In this document: in pieces, positions 60,083-64,000 of the stretch
Layout of the letters: every line of letters starts with the position of its first letter
Position numbering within the stretch: the first letter of the stretch is position 1
Origin: Pseudomonas sp. Gutcm_11s
GTDB taxonomy: Bacteria; Pseudomonadota; Gammaproteobacteria; Pseudomonadales; Pseudomonadaceae
Direction: 5' to 3'
Length of the DNA stretch: 64,000 nt
NCBI RefSeq assembly: GCF_028649395.1
Contig: NZ_JAQSUW010000009.1
Coordinates: 79,989 to 143,988 of the forward strand
Notes under the pieces: model-generated
The model's database searches: none
The model's input: the letters and a program-made list of their open reading frames with translations, nothing else
Told to the model about the DNA's origin: nothing
Program-made: the position numbers and the translations under genes

Positions 60083-60274
60083 TCAGCTGGCGCTGCGTAC
60101 CGGGCTGGCGCCGCGCCACGGCAGTGGGTGAGGTGCCTGCAGGCGCGCGCGCAGCACGTTGACGAAGCTGCGCGCCTCGGCCTCGCTGCGGAAGCTGACT
60201 CCGTGCTGGTCCAGGCATACCTGCCAGAGCGCGCCGCCGGTGGCGCTCTTCACCTGTTGGATGCTGATGTTCAT
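60083..60274 (-). CDS. Small conserved-looking hypothetical protein
   Basis: A 63-residue protein, MNISIQQVKSATGGALWQVC..., of no recognised family. It is probably real: CAGGAGG lies 5-7 bases before the ATG and the codon use is typical. The core WQVCLDQHGVSFRSEAEARSFVNVLRARL reads like a small alpha/beta fold; single cysteine. It sits between the convergent MFS gene and the large PAS-GGDEF-EAL gene. Function unknown. Confidence 0.72.
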   Translation of the reverse strand: MNISIQQVKSATGGALWQVCLDQHGVSFRSEAEARSFVNVLRARLQAPHPLPWRGASPVRSAS

Positions 60275-60340
60275 CGCGATCCTCCTGAAAAGGGTGAAGC
60301 TGCAGTGTAGTCCTGCACCTGCGGCCTTCCATGACCTGGG

Positions 60341-63300
60341 TCAACCGACCGACTGCTGGTCGTTGTGCAGCCAGTGGGCCAGTTGCACGGCGCTCAGCGG
60401 GCGGCTGAACAGGTAGCCCTGGCATTGCTCGCAGCCCAGCTGGCGCAAGGCCTGCAGCTGCTCCAGGGTCTCCACGCCCTCGGCCAGGACGCAGAGCTTG
60501 AGGTTGCGCGCCAGGCCGATGATGGTGGCGACGATTTCCAGGTTGGCCTGGTCCTCCGGCACGCCGCGCATGAAGCTCTGGTCGATCTTCAGCTTGTCCA
60601 GCGGGAAGCGCCGCAGGTAGGCCAGCGACGAGTAGCCGGTACCGAAGTCGTCGATGGCCAGCTTCAGCCCCAGCTCCTTGAGGGCGGCCAGGGTGGCCTG
60701 GGCCTGCTCGACATTCTCGATCAGCGCGCCCTCGGTGATCTCCAGCTCCAGGTGTTCGGCCGGTAGGCCGCTGTCGTGCAGGGCCTCGCGCACTTGCTGG
60801 ATCAGGTCGGCCTGGCGGAACTGGCGCGGTGACAGGTTCACCGCCAGGGTGTGCAGGTCCATGCCCTGCTGGCGCCAGAACTGCATCTGCCGGCACGCCT
60901 CGCGCAGCACCCAGTTGCCGATGGGCACGATCAGCCCGGTTTCCTCGGCCAGGGGGATGAACTGCGCCGGCGAGATCATCCCGTCGGTGCTGTTCCAGCG
61001 CAGCAGGGCCTCCACGCCAATCGCATGGCCGTCGCTGCCGCGCAGCAGCGGCTGGTAGTGGAGGATGAATTCGTTGCGCTTGAGCGCCTGGCGCAGCTGG
61101 CCTTCTAGGGTCAGGCGGGTGTGCGCCTGGTGGGTCAGGCCCTGGGTGTAGAAGCGGAAGGTGTTGCGGCCCTCCTGCTTGGCCTGGTGCAGGGCGCTGT
61201 CGGCATTGCGCAGCAGGTCGTCGCTGCTCTGCCCGTCGTCCGGGTACAGGCTGATGCCGATGCTGGCGCCCAGGTAGGCCTCGCGGCCGCTGCCCAGCGG
61301 CAGGGGGCGTTCCAGCAGCTCGATCAGGGTACGGGCGATGCTGGCGGCCTCCTCGGGGCGCAGCAGGTTTTCCAGCACCACGAGGAACTCGTCACTGCTC
61401 AACCGCGCCAGGGTGTCCTCGTTGCGCAGGCGTTGCTGCAGGCGCCGCGCCACGGCCACCAGCAGTTCGTCGCCGACCTTGTGGCCGAGGCTTTCGTTGA
61501 TGGTCTTGAAGTTGTCCAGGTCGAAATACAGCACGGCCACCCGCTCCTTGTGGCGCTGCGCGTGTTCCAGTGCGTGGCTCAGGCGCTCCATGGCGTAGAG
61601 GCGGTTGGGCAGGTCGGTGAGCGGGTCGAAGTGCGCCAGGTGGGCCAGGCGCTCCTGGCTGTCGCGATACTGGCTGAGGTCGGTGAAGGTCAGCACGTAC
61701 TGCGGCTGCTGCGGGTCGCAGTCGCGCACCCGGCTGACGGTGAGCCAGAAGGGGAAGCGCGAGCCATCGCGGCGGCGGCTGTTCATCTCGCCCTGCCAGT
61801 TGCCGCTGTGCTGCACCTTGCGCCACAGGCTGCGATAGCGCGAGCGGTCCAGGCTGTTGTCGGGCAGCAGCGGCAGGCGCCGGCCGATGGCATCTTCGGG
61901 GCTGAGCCCGGTGATGCTGGTGAAGGCCGGGTTGCTGGTGAGGATGCGTCGCCGCGCATCGACGATCACCACTGCCTCCTGGGTGCTCTCGAACACCGTG
62001 GCGGCCTGCTGCAGGGCGCGCTCCTGCTGCTTGCGCACGCCGATGTCCTCGACCACCGAGATGAAGTAGTGCGGCTCGCCATTGGTATGCCGCACCAGGG
62101 TGGCGCTGAGGTTGGCCCAGAGCACGCTGCCGTCGCGGTGCAGGTAGCGTTTCTCCATGGTCAGCCGCGGGATCTCGCCGGCCAGCAGCTGGTGGGTCAG
62201 GCCCAGGTCCTTGTCCAGGTCGTCGGGGTGGGTGATGTCCTGGAAGGTCAGCTCCAGCAGCTGCTCGCGGCTGTAGCCGAGCATCTGGCACAGGCGCTGG
62301 TTGACCCGCAGCCAGCGGCCATCGGGTGCCAGGTGGGCGATGCCGACGGCGGCCTGCTCGAAGGTGGAGCGGAAGCGCAGCTCGCTCTGCAGACGCTCGG
62401 CGTCGCGCTGTTGCTGGCGCAGGGCCAGGCCGGCCAGGCGGGTGAATTCGGTGACCAGCTCGATATCCTCGCGGCTCGGCCGTGCTGGGCGCCGGTAGTA
62501 GATGCCGAAGACGCCGAGCACCTGGTTCTGGTCGTTCTTGAACGGCAGCGACCAGCAGGCGCGCAGCCCGGCCTGCTGCGCGGCCTCGCGGAAGTTGATC
62601 CAGTTGGGGTGGCTGCGGATGTCCTCGACTATGGTCAGCTCGCCGCTGGCCGCAGCATTGCCGCAGCTGCCCTGGTTGATCCCGGCGGCCATGCCTTCCA
62701 CCACGCTGGTATAGCCGCTCGGCAGGCTGGGCGCGGCCATGACCCGCAGCAGGCCGTTGTTCAGGCTGAGGATGGACACCAGCATCTCCGGGCTGATGCG
62801 CTCCAGGCGCCGGGCCATGTCGGTCAGGCTGTCCTCCAGCGGGGTCTGCGCCAGCATGCGGTCGAGCACCTCGTTGCGCGCCTCCTGCACGGCCTGGCTG
62901 TGGCGCCGCTCGTGGATGTCGTCGAGGCTGCCGCGCAGGCCCAGGCCGTGCTGCGCGCCGGCAGCCAGGCGCAGCGATACCCAGTGCGCGCGGCCGTTGG
63001 CGTCACGCAGGCGCAGCTCGCCGAGCCAACTGCTCTGCTGGCGCGCCAGGATGGCGGCGATGTACTGGCCGACCTCCTCGCGCTGGTCGTCTTCGATGAA
63101 GTCGAGCAGCGGGTGGCCGATGCTCTGCTGGATGCTGTAGCCGGTGACGGTCTGCCAGGCCGGGTTGACGAAGGTCAGGCGGCCAACGCCGTCGGTGAGG
63201 AAGATCGCCTCGTGCAGCTGCTCCACCAGCTCGCGGTAGCGGCTCTCGCTGGCCTCCAGTTGCTGGTGCGCCGCCATCTGCCGGCCGAGGTCGATATCGA

Positions 63301-64000
63301 CGCAGTACATCTCCAGCTGGTTACGCGCATTGCGCAGTATCAGGTGGCTGGAATACACGTGCACTTCATTGCCGTCGCGATGGCGCAGGGTCAGTTCGGC
63401 GGCGGGAATGGCCGGGCCGCCGATCATCCAGGCGCTGACGCCGCTGACCACCTTGGCGCGCATCGGTGCCGGGATGATCAGCTCCTCCAGGCGCCGCCCC
63501 AGGGCTTCGGCCAGGGTGTAGCCGTACAGCTGGGTGCTGGCCTGGTTCCAGAAGATCACCCGGCGCTCGCTGTCGTAGCCCTGCACGGCGATGTGCGGGG
63601 TCTGTTCGAACAGCTGGCGGAAGCGCTGCTCGCTTTCGCGCAGGGCCTGTTCGTCGCGTTTCTGCCCGCTGACGTTCTGCACGCTGCCGAGCAGGCTGCC
63701 GTCTTCGGCGCGGCTGCCGCGCAGCATCAGCCACAGCGGCGGTTCGCTGGCCGGGCGGTTCAGGCGCACGTTGATCAGCAGTGGCGCGCCTTCGCGGCTG
63801 AGCATGTCGAGGGCGCGCTGGGCGGCGTTGCGATCGCTGGGGTAGAGCCAGCCGAGCAGGTCGTCGAGGCCAGCCTCGGTTTCCGTGGCCGGGCGCTCGA
63901 ATAGTTGCAGGGCCTCGGCGGAGCAGCGCAGGCGGCCGTCGTATTGCCACAGGCCGAGCCCAGCATCGTGTTGCGCCTGGCCCAGCTTAAGGGCCACCTC
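60341..64000 (-). CDS. PAS-GAF-GGDEF-EAL signalling protein, 5' end cut by window
   Basis: At least 1219 codons on the minus strand; the start lies beyond the right edge (a GTG at 63997 is only a possible start). Visible order: a PAS-like region, several PAS domains (about 120-370), a GAF domain (about 385-535, SLPFKNDQNQVLGVFGIYY), two more PAS (about 545-780), GGDEF (about 790-950) and EAL (about 965-1215). The cyclase motif reads SSDEF, both glycines replaced, so this half is likely inactive. The EAL half keeps EALLRW, AVNLS, ELEITE, DDFGTGYSS, KIDQ and AEGVET, consistent with a phosphodiesterase. No transmembrane helix is seen in the window part. Confidence 0.92.
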   Translation of the reverse strand, partial: EVALKLGQAQHDAGLGLWQYDGRLRCSAEALQLFERPATETEAGLDDLLGWLYPSDRNAAQRALDMLSREGAPLLINVRLNRPASEPPLWLMLRGSRAEDGSLLGSVQNVSGQKRDEQALRESEQRFRQLFEQTPHIAVQGYDSERRVIFWNQASTQLYGYTLAEALGRRLEELIIPAPMRAKVVSGVSAWMIGGPAIPAAELTLRHRDGNEVHVYSSHLILRNARNQLEMYCVDIDLGRQMAAHQQLEASESRYRELVEQLHEAIFLTDGVGRLTFVNPAWQTVTGYSIQQSIGHPLLDFIEDDQREEVGQYIAAILARQQSSWLGELRLRDANGRAHWVSLRLAAGAQHGLGLRGSLDDIHERRHSQAVQEARNEVLDRMLAQTPLEDSLTDMARRLERISPEMLVSILSLNNGLLRVMAAPSLPSGYTSVVEGMAAGINQGSCGNAAASGELTIVEDIRSHPNWINFREAAQQAGLRACWSLPFKNDQNQVLGVFGIYYRRPARPSREDIELVTEFTRLAGLALRQQQRDAERLQSELRFRSTFEQAAVGIAHLAPDGRWLRVNQRLCQMLGYSREQLLELTFQDITHPDDLDKDLGLTHQLLAGEIPRLTMEKRYLHRDGSVLWANLSATLVRHTNGEPHYFISVVEDIGVRKQQERALQQAATVFESTQEAVVIVDARRRILTSNPAFTSITGLSPEDAIGRRLPLLPDNSLDRSRYRSLWRKVQHSGNWQGEMNSRRRDGSRFPFWLTVSRVRDCDPQQPQYVLTFTDLSQYRDSQERLAHLAHFDPLTDLPNRLYAMERLSHALEHAQRHKERVAVLYFDLDNFKTINESLGHKVGDELLVAVARRLQQRLRNEDTLARLSSDEFLVVLENLLRPEEAASIARTLIELLERPLPLGSGREAYLGASIGISLYPDDGQSSDDLLRNADSALHQAKQEGRNTFRFYTQGLTHQAHTRLTLEGQLRQALKRNEFILHYQPLLRGSDGHAIGVEALLRWNSTDGMISPAQFIPLAEETGLIVPIGNWVLREACRQMQFWRQQGMDLHTLAVNLSPRQFRQADLIQQVREALHDSGLPAEHLELEITEGALIENVEQAQATLAALKELGLKLAIDDFGTGYSSLAYLRRFPLDKLKIDQSFMRGVPEDQANLEIVATIIGLARNLKLCVLAEGVETLEQLQALRQLGCEQCQGYLFSRPLSAVQLAHWLHNDQQSVG

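Noticed and set aside
61121-63904. 927-codon plus-strand frame over the PAS-GGDEF-EAL gene
   Set aside because: Antisense shadow; low-complexity Val/Gln/Ala/Gly product with no family.

Overview
The window is GC-rich chromosomal DNA of a Pseudomonas. The left ~20 kb (purD, purH, fis, dusB, DUF3426 gene, prmA, accC, accB, aroQ, dsbD, chemoreceptor, diguanylate cyclase, DUF2333 gene, NUDIX gene, SUI1 gene, speA) follows a gene order I recall from the P. aeruginosa PAO1 chromosome. The right part has a different, accessory-like content (metal, efflux, signalling), so I infer an environmental Pseudomonas species rather than P. aeruginosa itself. No rRNA, tRNA, CRISPR, prophage or insertion sequence was seen; the only repeat-like element is a REP-type palindrome between purH and purD.

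Layout. 1-12 kb, minus strand: purine synthesis (purH, purD), dusB-fis with overlapping stop and start, a zinc-ribbon membrane protein, prmA, acetyl-CoA carboxylase accB-accC, aroQ and dsbD. 11-23 kb: two chemoreceptors, a GcbA-like diguanylate cyclase, DUF2333 and NUDIX genes in an overlapping pair, a SUI1-domain protein and arginine decarboxylase speA behind a hairpin-rich leader. 22-38 kb: a signalling belt with two diguanylate cyclases flanking a MATE exporter, a YdcZ-like membrane protein, two DUF4136 lipoproteins, a SmtA/CmoM-like methyltransferase with a MazG-like hydrolase, Ada, a BvgS-like hybrid histidine kinase with a response regulator whose HD-GYP domain has lost metal ligands, and a GGDEF-EAL protein. 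38-47 kb: two LysR regulators each divergent from an oxidoreductase, and a RIO1-like kinase. 41-50 kb: iron genes (fecI-fecR-receptor, a heme-less-type bacterioferritin, a second siderophore receptor), with three Fur-box-like sites. 50-54 kb: a copper module (copA-cueR, copZ, an unknown exported protein) with two textbook CueR promoters. 53-60 kb: a TetR regulator divergent from an RND efflux pair without its own outer-membrane channel, followed by a Bcr/CflA exporter. The right edge is a large PAS-GAF-GGDEF-EAL protein cut by the window, whose GGDEF motif reads SSDEF.

Themes: cyclic-di-GMP signalling is dense (five GGDEF proteins plus one HD-GYP-like protein), and several catalytic motifs are degenerate, suggesting sensor or adaptor roles. 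Metal homeostasis is organised as two adjacent modules, iron then copper. Nothing here is unmistakably a new defence or mobile system; the best leads are the speA leader, the degenerate HD-GYP partner of the hybrid kinase, the orphan RND pair with a TtgR-like operator, and the unknown exported protein inside the copper module.
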